Positions 1 to 7,253 of a stretch of 64,000 bases of DNA are shown here, in pieces. The stretch spans positions 1 to 64,000 of the forward strand of contig JAFZSA010000044.1 of NCBI GenBank assembly GCA_017619585.1. The letters are read 5' to 3'. The stretch comes from Bacteroidaceae bacterium. Its GTDB lineage: Bacteria > Bacteroidota > Bacteroidia > Bacteroidales > Bacteroidaceae. Position 1 is the stretch's first letter. Each line of letters begins with the position of its first letter. The translations under genes and the position numbers were made by a program. A model generated the notes under the pieces. It ran no database searches. It was not told the origin of the DNA and worked only from the letters and a program-made list of their open reading frames with translations.

Positions 1-76
1 AGATTCGAACTGCCGAAGCCGTGAGGCAACAGATTTACAGTCTGCCCGTTTTAACCACTTACCTACCTACCCGTCC
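1..76 (-). tRNA. tRNA-Tyr (GTA), 3' end cut by window start
   Basis: Read on the minus strand, a 5-bp anticodon stem closes the loop CTGTAAA, giving anticodon GTA (Tyr). It is followed by a long class II variable arm and the TTCGAAT of the T loop. The acceptor stem starts GGACGGG near 76, but its 3' partner lies outside the window, so the 5' boundary is approximate. I could not resolve a clean D stem (the region reads GGTAGGTA). It is the last member of the Val-Arg-Tyr cluster. Confidence 0.85.
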
Positions 77-95
77 ACTGGCCACTGCCAGGAGG

Positions 96-169
96 TGACT
101 CCTGCAGGATTCAAACCTGCAACCTTTTGATCCGTAGTCAAATGCTCTATTCAGTTGAGCTAAGGAGCC
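96..169 (-). tRNA. tRNA-Arg (ACG)
   Basis: The acceptor stem GGCTCCT pairs with AGGAGTC, one G-U pair included. The anticodon loop CTACGGA is closed by TTTGA/TCAAA and gives anticodon ACG, read as inosine-CG for CGN arginine codons. The T arm contains GGTTTGAATCC. No CCA is encoded. It lies 12 bp downstream of tRNA-Val and is probably co-transcribed with it. Confidence 0.93.
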
Positions 170-181
170 ATTTACGTTTTG

Positions 182-256
182 TGGGCGTTGACGGATTCGA
201 ACCGCCGACCCTCTGCTTGTAAGGCAGATGCTCTGAACCAGCTGAGCTAAACGCCC
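182..256 (-). tRNA. tRNA-Val (TAC)
   Basis: The acceptor stem GGGCGTT pairs perfectly with AACGCCC. The anticodon loop CTTACAA is closed by TCTGC/GCAGA and gives anticodon TAC (Val). D loop and T arm (GGTTCGAATCC) are canonical. It is first in the tRNA operon, just downstream of the promoter at 314-344. Confidence 0.95.
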
Positions 257-313
257 TTGCGCTCGGTGACCTTTTTAACCGCTCTCGGTGTAGTCATTTC
301 CGATTTGCGAGTG

Positions 314-344
314 CAAAGGTATAGCTTTTTTCATTACTCACCAA
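314..344 (-). promoter_or_regulatory. Promoter of the tRNA Val-Arg-Tyr operon
   Basis: On the minus strand a TTGG (near the consensus TTTG) is followed after 19 bp by TACCTTTG, the Bacteroidetes -7 box. It is about 58 bp upstream of the tRNA-Val 5' end. The rest of the 257-430 gap is A/T-rich with no gene seen. Confidence 0.7.
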
Positions 345-430
345 GCATTTCAACCTTTTTTTTGAAAAAAAGTTACCTCCCAACAACTTATACATTATAT
401 AATATATATAAGGGGAGAAAAACAAGCACA

Positions 431-1408
431 TTAAATACTGAGAACTGCCAAAACGTCTATCAGTTCCTTCTTCACGGGCTTGTCACTCTTGATGGCGTTG
501 CAGAAGGGAACATAGACAACCTCATCGTTCTTGATTCCGACCATCACATTGCGCTGTCCTTCCATAATAGCCTGGATAGCACCTACGCCCAAACGGCTGG
601 CCAGAATTCTGTCGCTGGCACTGGGGCTGCCTCCACGCTGCAAGTGTCCAAGAATAGAAACACGCACGTCAAATTCAGGATAATCCTTCTTTACACGCTC
701 GGCATAGTACATAGCACCACACTTAGGACTCTCGCTGACAAGAACGATACTACTGGACTTACTCTTACGGATACCACGACCGATAAACTGCTCCAGCTGA
801 TCTGCACCCGTGCTGTCCTCAGGAATGATAGCAGCCTCGGCACCAGCAGCAATAGCGCTGTTCTGAGCCAGGAAGCCTGCATCACGACCCATCACCTCGA
901 CGAAGAAGATACGCTCGTGGCTGGTAGCAGTATCACGAATCTTGTCGACACACTCCATAATGGTGTTCAGGGTGGTGTCGTAACCAATGGTACTATCCGT
1001 TCCGTTCAAATCATTATCGATGGTACCAGGCAGACCTATACAGGGAACATCAAACTCCTGAGCAAAGATACGGGCACCAGTCAAAGAGCCGTTTCCACCT
1101 ATCACAACAAGGGCGTCAATACCACGCTTCTGCATATTCTCGTATGCCTTCTGACGACCTTCCACAGTCTCAAAATCCTTGCTACGAGCCGTTTTCAGGA
1201 TGGTTCCGCCTCGCTGGATAATGTTACTAACATCTTCGGTTGTAAATTCCACGATGTCGTCATTTATAAGACCCTCATAACCTCTGAAGATAGCCATTAT
1301 CTTGAATCCATTGGCTATGCCGGCACGTGTAACGGCACGGATAGCAGCGTTCATACCAGGAGCATCACCTCCACTGGTGAGGATTCCTATACAATTTATC
1401 TTTCTCAT
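431..1408 (-). CDS. pfkA: ATP-dependent 6-phosphofructokinase
   Basis: Phosphorylates fructose 6-phosphate to fructose 1,6-bisphosphate in cytosolic glycolysis. The 325-residue length fits the bacterial PfkA family. Visible motifs are GGDAPGMN at residues 13-20 (nucleotide site), GGNGS at 104-108 and TIDND at 129-133 holding the catalytic aspartates. A glycine rather than an aspartate follows the first part of the GGNG motif, which in this family goes with ATP rather than pyrophosphate as donor. The ATG start agrees with the conserved N terminus. The gene stands alone between the tRNA operon and the IS110 patch, with a promoter about 48 bp upstream. The call is secure; allosteric control cannot be judged from sequence. 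Confidence 0.96.
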   Translation of the reverse strand: MRKINCIGILTSGGDAPGMNAAIRAVTRAGIANGFKIMAIFRGYEGLINDDIVEFTTEDVSNIIQRGGTILKTARSKDFETVEGRQKAYENMQKRGIDALVVIGGNGSLTGARIFAQEFDVPCIGLPGTIDNDLNGTDSTIGYDTTLNTIMECVDKIRDTATSHERIFFVEVMGRDAGFLAQNSAIAAGAEAAIIPEDSTGADQLEQFIGRGIRKSKSSSIVLVSESPKCGAMYYAERVKKDYPEFDVRVSILGHLQRGGSPSASDRILASRLGVGAIQAIMEGQRNVMVGIKNDEVVYVPFCNAIKSDKPVKKELIDVLAVLSI

Positions 1409-1455
1409 AAGTTCAAGTTATTCTAGTTATCTGATTTACAAACTTTTTGCCGCTG

Positions 1456-1486
1456 CAAAGGTACGAATAAGTGAGCGGAATACAAA
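1456..1486 (-). promoter_or_regulatory. pfkA promoter
   Basis: Minus strand TTTG, 19 bp, then TACCTTTG: a full match to the Bacteroidetes -33/-7 pair, about 48 bp from the pfkA start. A second possible -7 box (TAACTTTG, minus, 1625-1632) lies farther upstream. Confidence 0.75.
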
Positions 1487-1625
1487 ATAAAATATATTTT
1501 ATTTTTATTCCAGAACGGAAGTACTTTCGAGAGACTTTCTCAGAGGTACGAATAAGCGAGAGATAAACAAAATAAATAAACATTTATTTTTTTATCCAAG
1601 CGAGAGTACTTTCGAGATTTATCTC
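1461..1625. repeat. Two diverged ~85-bp tandem copies, each with an A/T-rich palindrome
   Basis: Copy 1 (from 1461) and copy 2 (from 1546) both run: GTACGAATAAGYGAG, an A/T-rich palindrome (1477-1511 in copy 1, 1562-1595 in copy 2), GTACTTTCGAGA, then CTCARAG. The first 15 bases recur at 3346-3360, on the far side of the transposase. The copies overlap the pfkA promoter on the minus strand. No coding potential is seen. Confidence 0.75.
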
Positions 1626-1695
1626 AAAGTTACTATGTTTGCATTCGAAAATACCAAAAGTCAATTAAAGAAGCGTCAAATCTGAGAATTATTCC

Positions 1696-1784
1696 GCACC
1701 GTGAGGTACAGAGAACCTCTCCGCTACGCTTCAAGAACCTCAGCATCTCGCGGTGCATGAAAAGGGCTGCGCGAAGAAATCGCG
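1696..1784 (+). ncRNA. Candidate IS110 guide (bridge) RNA region
   Basis: The segment just upstream of the transposase is much more G/C-rich and structured than its surroundings. Arms 1696-1705 and 1747-1756 pair over 10 positions with one G-U. Inside that, GAGGT/ACCTC can form a smaller hairpin (1703-1719). A further CGCG/CGCG hairpin lies at 1770-1784. Members of the IS110 group are known to encode a structured bridge RNA in the end upstream of the transposase. Assigning it here is inference from position and structure only. Confidence 0.4.
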
Positions 1785-1815
1785 AGAAAAGGATGGTACG
1801 ATAATAATTGGTTTG

Positions 1816-1823
1816 TAATTTTG
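1816..1823 (+). promoter_or_regulatory. -7 box of the transposase promoter
   Basis: TAATTTTG matches TAxxTTTG and would start a transcript about 40 bases before the transposase ATG, downstream of the structured segment at 1696-1784. No convincing -33 TTTG is present at normal spacing. Confidence 0.45.
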
Positions 1824-1870
1824 CAAGTACTAACAAAACAAATTACACTCACAATTAAAACCGTACCAAT

Positions 1871-2938
1871 ATGCAAAAGTACAGAATTTCCTTCAAAGGA
1901 CAAAACATTTACGTCGGAATTGACGTACATCTGAAGACTTGGCACATTACGACTCTCACCGAGAGTGGCTGCAAGTTCTCATTCGCTCAGCATTCTGATG
2001 CAAAAGAGCTCTTTGACAGACTGAACAAGAAATTCCCCGAGGCTCACTTCAAGTCAGCTTACGAAGCCGGTTTCTGTGGCTTCTCGGCCCACTACGCCCT
2101 GAGTGAGCAGGGTTTTGAGAACATTGTAGTCAATGCTGGTGACATTCCTACAACAGGTAAGGAAAAGGTCATGAAGACAGATGCCGTGGACTCTGAGAAG
2201 ATTGCCTGGGCATTGAAGCGTGGACAGTTGACAGGCATCTACATCAAGGACAAGTCGTTCATGGACGACACAAACCTGGTGCGCCTTCGTCAGCGGTTTA
2301 TAAAAGATCTTTCCCGCCAGAAGAACAGGCTGAAGCATTTGCTCTATACACAGGGAGTCGTCTATCCGAAGTGTTTTACCAAGAGTGGTACACACTGGTC
2401 CTGCAACTTCATGAAATGGCTTCGTGAAGAAGTGGTGCTGCTGTCAGAAGAGAAACGAACACTCATGTTGCTCTGTGACCATGTGGACAATACGCGGAAA
2501 GCAATTCTGGAGGTGACACGCGAAATCCGTCGGTTGAGCAAGGATGACAAGTATAAGGCAAACTTCAATCTGCTAACCTCTGTGCCAGGTTTCGGGCTCA
2601 TAACATCCATGTCGTTGCTGACAGAACTGGATAACAATCCGACACGCTTTCCCAACGAACGCAAGTTTGTGGCCATCCTCGGACTTATTCCCACCTGTCA
2701 TGATTCTGGAGAGAAAAAGGTTAGCGGTGAGAAAACCTTCAGAGGTAACAAATATCTAGGACCTCTGATTGTGGAGGCAAGCTGGATAGCAATACAGAGA
2801 GACTACCAACTGGGGGCATATTACACCAACTGCTGTCAGAGCATGAAACCGCAGATGGCCATCATCAAGGTGGCAAGGCGACTGGCCTGCAGAGCGTATG
2901 CCGTCATGAAGACGAAGAAGGCTTATGTGCTTCAATAA
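1871..2938 (+). CDS. IS110-family transposase (DEDD plus serine recombinase type)
   Basis: Catalyses RNA-guided recombination of the IS110 element. At 355 residues it appears full length. The N-terminal RuvC-like DEDD domain shows D18 (GIDVH), E65 (AYEAGF), D104 and D108 (TDAVDSEKIA). A central helical stretch with basic residues (about 135-225) follows. The C-terminal Tnp20-type domain begins near SVPGFG (237-242) and carries the candidate catalytic serine S285 in KVSGEKTFRG. No frameshift or internal stop is seen, so it may be active. IS110 and IS1111 subgroups differ in whether the guide RNA lies upstream or downstream; the structured upstream segment favours the IS110 subgroup. Confidence 0.93.
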   Translation: MQKYRISFKGQNIYVGIDVHLKTWHITTLTESGCKFSFAQHSDAKELFDRLNKKFPEAHFKSAYEAGFCGFSAHYALSEQGFENIVVNAGDIPTTGKEKVMKTDAVDSEKIAWALKRGQLTGIYIKDKSFMDDTNLVRLRQRFIKDLSRQKNRLKHLLYTQGVVYPKCFTKSGTHWSCNFMKWLREEVVLLSEEKRTLMLLCDHVDNTRKAILEVTREIRRLSKDDKYKANFNLLTSVPGFGLITSMSLLTELDNNPTRFPNERKFVAILGLIPTCHDSGEKKVSGEKTFRGNKYLGPLIVEASWIAIQRDYQLGAYYTNCCQSMKPQMAIIKVARRLACRAYAVMKTKKAYVLQ

Positions 2939-3223
2939 TAAGAGGAGAAAGAATTTGCAAAACAACAGGGAGACAAGTCGGACGAACTTCTCAAATTACA
3001 ATGACCACTATTCGTATTTGATGAGTCCATAGGACTACATCTCCTCAAAGTTTGTGGCATTATATCCCAAGATCTGAAGAAGTAATCTGATGAGTGGCTA
3101 AGGCTCACTACATCTAATAGAAGTTTGATCCGGCTTCCTGTTGCTTATGCAATTTCCAGATATGGTTGGTTCGTGTCTGGAAGGGGATTCTTTGACAGTA
3201 ATCCTGTAAAAAATAACAAAATT
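2939..3223. other. Non-coding DNA downstream of the transposase
   Basis: About 285 bp with no ORF of note and no promoter box. A weak TGAG...CTCA stem occurs near 3090-3110. It is presumably the right end of the IS110 element grading into host DNA, but the junction cannot be placed. Confidence 0.4.
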
Positions 3224-3343
3224 AGAGATAAAACAATTAAACAATATTAAAATGACAGCCAATTATTTGGTTTGCAACATAGAAGAGATAAAACAATTAA
3301 ACAATATTAAAATGACAGCCAATTATTTGGTTTGCAACATAGA
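3224..3343. repeat. Perfect 60-bp tandem duplication
   Basis: Positions 3224-3283 and 3284-3343 are identical 60-bp units, beginning AGAGATAAAAC and ending CAACATAGA, with two further bases (AG) repeated after the second copy. Identity of both copies points to a recent duplication. It lies immediately before the third copy of the GTACGAATAAG motif (3346-3360). No coding function is seen. Confidence 0.95.
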
Positions 3344-3410
3344 AGTACGAATAAGTGAGCAACATCTACCAGAATAGGCAAGAAGATGTTTTTGTCCACA
3401 CGGGGATTTT

Positions 3411-3494
3411 CCATTCCAAACTTTGGTATGGCCATTTCAAACTTTGGAATGCACGTTTCAGACTTTGGAATGTACGTTCCAAACTTTGAAATAG
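3411..3494. repeat. Four tandem 21-bp units with a palindromic TTCCAAACTTTGGAA-like core
   Basis: Units are 3411-3431, 3432-3452, 3453-3473 and 3474-3494. Each contains TTYCARACTTTGRAA, an imperfect palindrome, joined by a variable 6-bp linker. The units differ at several positions. Because 21 is a multiple of three, some frames stay open through them, but I regard those frames as non-coding. Confidence 0.9.
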
Positions 3495-3616
3495 AGAATT
3501 GCCAGTAATATAACACAATTTATCCACTAAAACAAAAGAATTTACAGAAAAAGGTAAAAGAATATTAAAAAAGAGAAAATTTTTACAAACTATATCGCCA
3601 ATATAAAATTTAGTCG

Positions 3617-3624
3617 TAACTTTG
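3617..3624 (+). promoter_or_regulatory. -7 box upstream of the small ORF at 3649
   Basis: TAACTTTG matches TAxxTTTG exactly and would place transcription start about 20 bases before the ATG at 3649. No -33 element at standard spacing. Confidence 0.45.
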
Positions 3625-3648
3625 CATTGAAATAATACGAATGCACAC

Positions 3649-3906
3649 ATGTTTGACGCTTATATAAACCATTTATATCTAATCTTATGGACCGGCGAGA
3701 AGAAGGTCGGCCCCCACAACAAAATATTACTTTCCAGAAATTGCGAAACCTTCGGGGACATGGTATATGACCTTAGGTGGACCATCAAATGCACTCAAGG
3801 AAACAATAAGACATCACACTCTGTAACCATTACTGAAAGAGCCAACAAATGGGATCTCAGAAAAGTCATTCACAGAGTAGAGAAAAAGCGCTTCCACAGA
3901 AGATAA
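3649..3906 (+). CDS. Hypothetical protein, 85 aa
   Basis: I do not recognise this protein. It is basic (ends EKKRFHRR), has no signal peptide, no membrane segment and no Cys pair that suggests metal binding. Support for it being a gene is the exact -7 box about 25 bp upstream and a lack of any competing ORF between the repeat patch and rpsA. Against it are the A/T-rich accessory surroundings, no visible Shine-Dalgarno site and ordinary ORF length for chance. It could be the remnant of a gene disrupted when the repeats and IS110 element arrived. Confidence 0.3.
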   Translation: MFDAYINHLYLILWTGEKKVGPHNKILLSRNCETFGDMVYDLRWTIKCTQGNNKTSHSVTITERANKWDLRKVIHRVEKKRFHRR

Positions 3907-4016
3907 AAGAGCTGGTTAAGGAATGTGAAGGCGCTAATAGTGTTAAATAACATTAAAACATATATATAATAAGGTAATAAAGCTGCGACTTAGGTACGTG
4001 GCTTTATCTTTTTTTG

Positions 4017-4024
4017 TACCTTTG
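4017..4024 (+). promoter_or_regulatory. rpsA promoter -7 box
   Basis: TACCTTTG, preceded by a T tract, lies 45 bp upstream of the rpsA ATG. A weak TTAG occurs near the -33 position. Confidence 0.65.
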
Positions 4025-4069
4025 CACCCCGAGTTTATAAACATTAGTATTAACATTTAATTAATCTGT

Positions 4070-5857
4070 ATGGCAGATTTGAAAAACGTTGCACCTCTGG
4101 AAGACTTCGATTGGGAAGCATATGCCAATGGTGACAGCAAAGTTGAAACAAGCCGCGAGGCTCAGGAAGAGGCCTATAATGGTTCTCTGAACAAGGTAAA
4201 TGACCACGATGTAGTTGATGGAACTGTAATCGCAATGAACAAGCGCGAGGTAGTAGTTAACATCGGCTTCAAGAGCGATGGTATCATACCTGCAAGCGAA
4301 TTCCGCTACAACCCCGACCTGAAGGTAGGTGACACCGTAGAGGTATACATCGAGAATCAGGAAGACAAGAAGGGTCAGTTGATTCTTTCTCACAAGAAGG
4401 CTCGCGCTAGCCGCAGCTGGGATCGTGTAAACGAGGCTCTGGAGAAGGAAGAGATTATCAAGGGTTACGTTAAGTGCCGCACTAAGGGTGGTATGATTGT
4501 CGACGTATTCGGCATCGAGGCCTTCCTGCCCGGTTCACAGATCGACGTTAAGCCCATCCGCGACTACGATATCTTCGTAGGCAAGACTATGGAGTTCAAG
4601 GTCGTTAAGATCAATCAGGACTACAAGAACGTTGTTGTAAGCCACAAGGCTCTCATCGAGGCAGAGCTCGAGGCTCAGAAGCAAGAGATTATTGGTCGTC
4701 TCGAGAAGGGTCAGGTACTTGAGGGTACCGTTAAGAACATCACCTCTTACGGTGTATTCATCGACCTGGGTGGCGTAGACGGTCTTATTCACATTACAGA
4801 CCTCAGCTGGGGCCGCGTTAACGATCCCAAGGAAATCGTTGAGCTGGATCAGAAGATCAACGTTGTTATCCTTGACTTCGATAACGAGAAGAAGCGTATC
4901 GCACTGGGTCTGAAGCAGTTGACTCCTCATCCTTGGGATGCTTTGGATGCTAACCTGAAGGTTGGTGACCACGTTAAGGGTAAGGTAGTTGTTATGGCTG
5001 ACTACGGAGCATTCGTTGAGATCGCTCCTGGCGTAGAAGGTCTGATCCACGTTTCAGAGATGAGCTGGAGCCAGCACCTGCGCAGCGCTCAGGACTTCAT
5101 GAAGGTAGGCGACGAGGTAGAGGCAGTTATCCTGACTCTGGATCGCGAAGAGCGCAAGATGTCTCTGGGTATCAAGCAGCTTAAGGATGATCCCTGGGAG
5201 AACATCGAAGAGAAGTACCCCATCGGCAGCAAGCACACCGCTAAGGTTCGCAACTTCACCAACTTCGGCGTATTCGTTGAGATCGAGGAAGGCGTTGACG
5301 GTCTTATCCACATCAGCGACCTCAGCTGGACCAAGAAGGTTAAGCACCCCAGCGAGTTCACTCAGATTGGTGCTGAGATCGAAGTTTGCGTACTGGAGAT
5401 TGACAAGACCAACCGTCGTCTCTCTCTCGGCCACAAGCAGTTGGAGGAGAATCCTTGGGACGTATTCGAGACAGTATTCACTCAGGACAGCATCCACGAG
5501 GGTACTATCGTTGAGATGCTCGACAAGGGCGCTGTTATCCAGCTCGAATATGGTGTAGAGGGCTTCGCTACTCCTAAGCACCTTGTTAAGGAAGACGGCA
5601 GCCAGGCTCAGCTCAACGAGAAGCTGCAGTTCAAGGTTATCGAGTTCAACAAGGAGAGCAAGCGCATCATCCTCAGCCACAGCCGTATCTTCGAAGATGT
5701 TCAGCGTGCCGAAGCTCGCGAGGCTAAGAAGGCTACCAAGCGTACCTCTACTCGCAAGGATGAGACTCCCGCAATTCAGAACCAGGCAGCAAGCACAACA
5801 CTGGGCGACCTGGATGCATTGGCAGCTTTGAAGGCTAAGATGCAGGCTGGCGAGTAA
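4070..5857 (+). CDS. rpsA: 30S ribosomal protein S1
   Basis: Binds mRNA on the small ribosomal subunit and helps initiation on weakly structured leaders. At 595 residues it has the six-domain form. S1 (OB-fold) repeats start near residues 48, 129, 214, 300, 387 and 474. Repeats 3-5 carry the typical YG(V/A)F(I/V)(D/E) and GLIH(I/V)S(D/E)(L/M)SW signatures, for example at 227-246. The first about 45 residues form an acidic arm, and the last about 50 form a Lys/Arg/Ala-rich tail. Codon use is strongly biased, as expected for a highly expressed gene. It is monocistronic, with its own promoter and the terminator at 5889-5914. Confidence 0.97.
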   Translation: MADLKNVAPLEDFDWEAYANGDSKVETSREAQEEAYNGSLNKVNDHDVVDGTVIAMNKREVVVNIGFKSDGIIPASEFRYNPDLKVGDTVEVYIENQEDKKGQLILSHKKARASRSWDRVNEALEKEEIIKGYVKCRTKGGMIVDVFGIEAFLPGSQIDVKPIRDYDIFVGKTMEFKVVKINQDYKNVVVSHKALIEAELEAQKQEIIGRLEKGQVLEGTVKNITSYGVFIDLGGVDGLIHITDLSWGRVNDPKEIVELDQKINVVILDFDNEKKRIALGLKQLTPHPWDALDANLKVGDHVKGKVVVMADYGAFVEIAPGVEGLIHVSEMSWSQHLRSAQDFMKVGDEVEAVILTLDREERKMSLGIKQLKDDPWENIEEKYPIGSKHTAKVRNFTNFGVFVEIEEGVDGLIHISDLSWTKKVKHPSEFTQIGAEIEVCVLEIDKTNRRLSLGHKQLEENPWDVFETVFTQDSIHEGTIVEMLDKGAVIQLEYGVEGFATPKHLVKEDGSQAQLNEKLQFKVIEFNKESKRIILSHSRIFEDVQRAEAREAKKATKRTSTRKDETPAIQNQAASTTLGDLDALAALKAKMQAGE

Positions 5858-5888
5858 TTAAGCAAAACTTGCAAAAGCATATTACGAA

Positions 5889-5914
5889 GGGGCAGCACAA
5901 CAGCTGCCCCTTTT
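5889..5914 (+). terminator. Rho-independent terminator after rpsA
   Basis: GGGGCAGC (5889-5896) and GCTGCCCC (5903-5910) form a perfect 8-bp stem with a 6-nt loop, followed by TTTT. It lies 31 bp after the rpsA stop and argues against an upstream start for the next gene. Confidence 0.88.
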
Positions 5915-5946
5915 CAAATCTTAAAAGCAAAATATCCGAAAAAGAA

Positions 5947-6861
5947 ATGGAGATTTTCGAGGTCAATATATTAGGATGCGGTTCAGCCAAACCAACACTC
6001 AGGCATCTGCCTAGCTCACAGATAGTAAACATCAGAGGCAAATACTACATGATAGACTGTGGAGAAGGCGCTCAGGTTCAGATGCAGAAGATGCGTTTGC
6101 CAATGGCTCGCATAGGACATATCTTCATCTCACATAATCACGGAGACCATGTCTTCGGACTACCCGGACTTATCAGCACCATGGCCCTGTTGGGCAGAAC
6201 AGCAGAGTTGCACATACACGGACCTCAGCAACTTCAGGAGTTTCTGGACAACATCATCCGCATTTACTGCGAGGGTATCACATTCCAGATAATTTTCCAT
6301 CCCATAGATACGCGCGTACATAATATAATATATAATGACCGAAGCGTAACGGTATGGAGCATCCCACTTCAGCACAGAGTTCCATGCTCAGGATTCCTGT
6401 TCAGGGAAACGCCTCCCCTGCCCCACATCAAACGCGAGATGATAGATGCCTTTAATATTCCATTCTCGCAAATCAACAATATCAAGGCAGGAGCATCCTG
6501 GACAACAGAAGACGGAACCGTTATTCCTAACGAGAGACTGGTTACAGCTGCAGACAAGGCACGTTCATACGCCTACTGCTCAGATACTGCATACCTGCCT
6601 GAACTGAAGGAAATCCTGCAAGACGTCACACTCTTGTATCACGAAGCCACCTACCCCGAGGAATTTGTAAAACGGGCAAAGGAGACTCAGCACTCTACAG
6701 CCTCTCAGGCAGCCAACATAGCCAAAGAAGCTCAGGTGGGAAAACTATGCGTCGGACACTTTAGCGCAAGAATCAAGAACGAAGAGCAACTGTTGGCAGA
6801 AGCAACCAGTATTTTTCCGAATACAACACTCGCTCGCGAGGGATTGACACTACAATTATAG
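5947..6861 (+). CDS. rnz: Ribonuclease Z (tRNA 3' endonuclease)
   Basis: Zinc-dependent metallo-beta-lactamase-fold nuclease that trims tRNA 3' ends, needed here because the tRNA genes in this window lack an encoded CCA. The ATG at 5947 gives 304 residues, the normal length of short-form RNase Z. An upstream in-frame ATG at 5869 would read through the rpsA terminator and is rejected. The metal motif HNHGDH is at residues 63-68. Further ligands are the His of HRVPC, the Asp of CSDTAY and the His of GHFSAR. No obvious -7 box was found between the terminator and the start, so low-level read-through may contribute to expression. Confidence 0.93.
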   Translation: MEIFEVNILGCGSAKPTLRHLPSSQIVNIRGKYYMIDCGEGAQVQMQKMRLPMARIGHIFISHNHGDHVFGLPGLISTMALLGRTAELHIHGPQQLQEFLDNIIRIYCEGITFQIIFHPIDTRVHNIIYNDRSVTVWSIPLQHRVPCSGFLFRETPPLPHIKREMIDAFNIPFSQINNIKAGASWTTEDGTVIPNERLVTAADKARSYAYCSDTAYLPELKEILQDVTLLYHEATYPEEFVKRAKETQHSTASQAANIAKEAQVGKLCVGHFSARIKNEEQLLAEATSIFPNTTLAREGLTLQL

Positions 6862-6899
6862 AGAAATATTGCATTTTTTATCATTTTTCAGCGAAAAAG

Positions 6900-6931
6900 T
6901 TTGTCGCAATAAAATAAAATCAATATCTTTG
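6900..6931 (+). promoter_or_regulatory. Promoter of the secreted protein / L,D-transpeptidase operon
   Basis: TTTG (6900-6903), 20 bp, then TATCTTTG (6924-6931): a complete -33/-7 pair 19 bp before the ATG at 6951. Confidence 0.75.
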
Positions 6932-6950
6932 CGTTAGGAATGATAAGAAT

Positions 6951-7253
6951 ATGAAGAAGATTCTACTCATAATATTACCTTTGATGCTGGCTTTCGCTCC
7001 AACATTCGCAATGGAATCTGCAGACAATGATAACATAGAAAACAACATGTCTGCCGTTACCTTTGTTGTTAGCGGAAACACTGTTCGCGTCTCAGGAACA
7101 AATGGTGAGGATATAGAAGTCTTCAATCTTACCGGTGTAAAAATCACTACCATTAAGACTGACACTACCGGAAGGACATTTACCGTCAACCTGCAAAAAG
7201 GTTGCTACCTACTGAAAATCGGAAAGGTAGTGCGTAAGATTTCCATCCGATGA
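6951..7253 (+). CDS. Small secreted protein with a T9SS-tail-like beta domain
   Basis: 100 residues. The first 20 form a clear Sec signal peptide (basic MKK, hydrophobic core, ending FAPTFA), so the mature protein is about 80 residues in the periplasm or beyond. Residues about 37-100 resemble the small beta-sandwich found at the C terminus of type IX secretion cargo (pattern V.V.NL.G......L..G.YLLKIGK). Here that domain is almost the whole protein. The stop overlaps the next gene's start by 4 bases (ATGA), so the two are translationally coupled. Function is unknown; a cell-envelope role is suggested by its L,D-transpeptidase partner. Confidence 0.7.
   Translation: MKKILLIILPLMLAFAPTFAMESADNDNIENNMSAVTFVVSGNTVRVSGTNGEDIEVFNLTGVKITTIKTDTTGRTFTVNLQKGCYLLKIGKVVRKISIR

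Larger units (their letters stand above)
1640..3223 (+). mobile_element. IS110-family insertion sequence (ends not resolved)
   Basis: The element is defined by the transposase at 1871-2938, with about 230 bp of structured non-coding DNA upstream and about 285 bp of unannotated DNA downstream. No clear terminal inverted repeats or target duplications were found, which is usual for IS110. Both boundaries are guesses placed where the flanking repeats stop. Related short repeats lie on either side (1461-1625 and 3346-3360), consistent with insertion in or next to a repetitive site. Confidence 0.55.

Noticed and set aside
257..1426. 389-residue plus-strand frame over pfkA
   Set aside because: Antisense shadow; PfkA on the minus strand has all family motifs.
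3411..3494. CRISPR array
   Set aside because: Units are 21 bp with no 30-bp unique spacers, and no cas genes are present.
3307..3650. Minus-strand frames with repeated IPKFE-type peptides across the 21-bp repeats
   Set aside because: The period of 21 keeps frames open by chance; no promoter or conserved start, and the peptides simply mirror the DNA repeat.
5869..5946. 26-residue extension of RNase Z
   Set aside because: It reads through the rpsA terminator hairpin and does not resemble the family N terminus.
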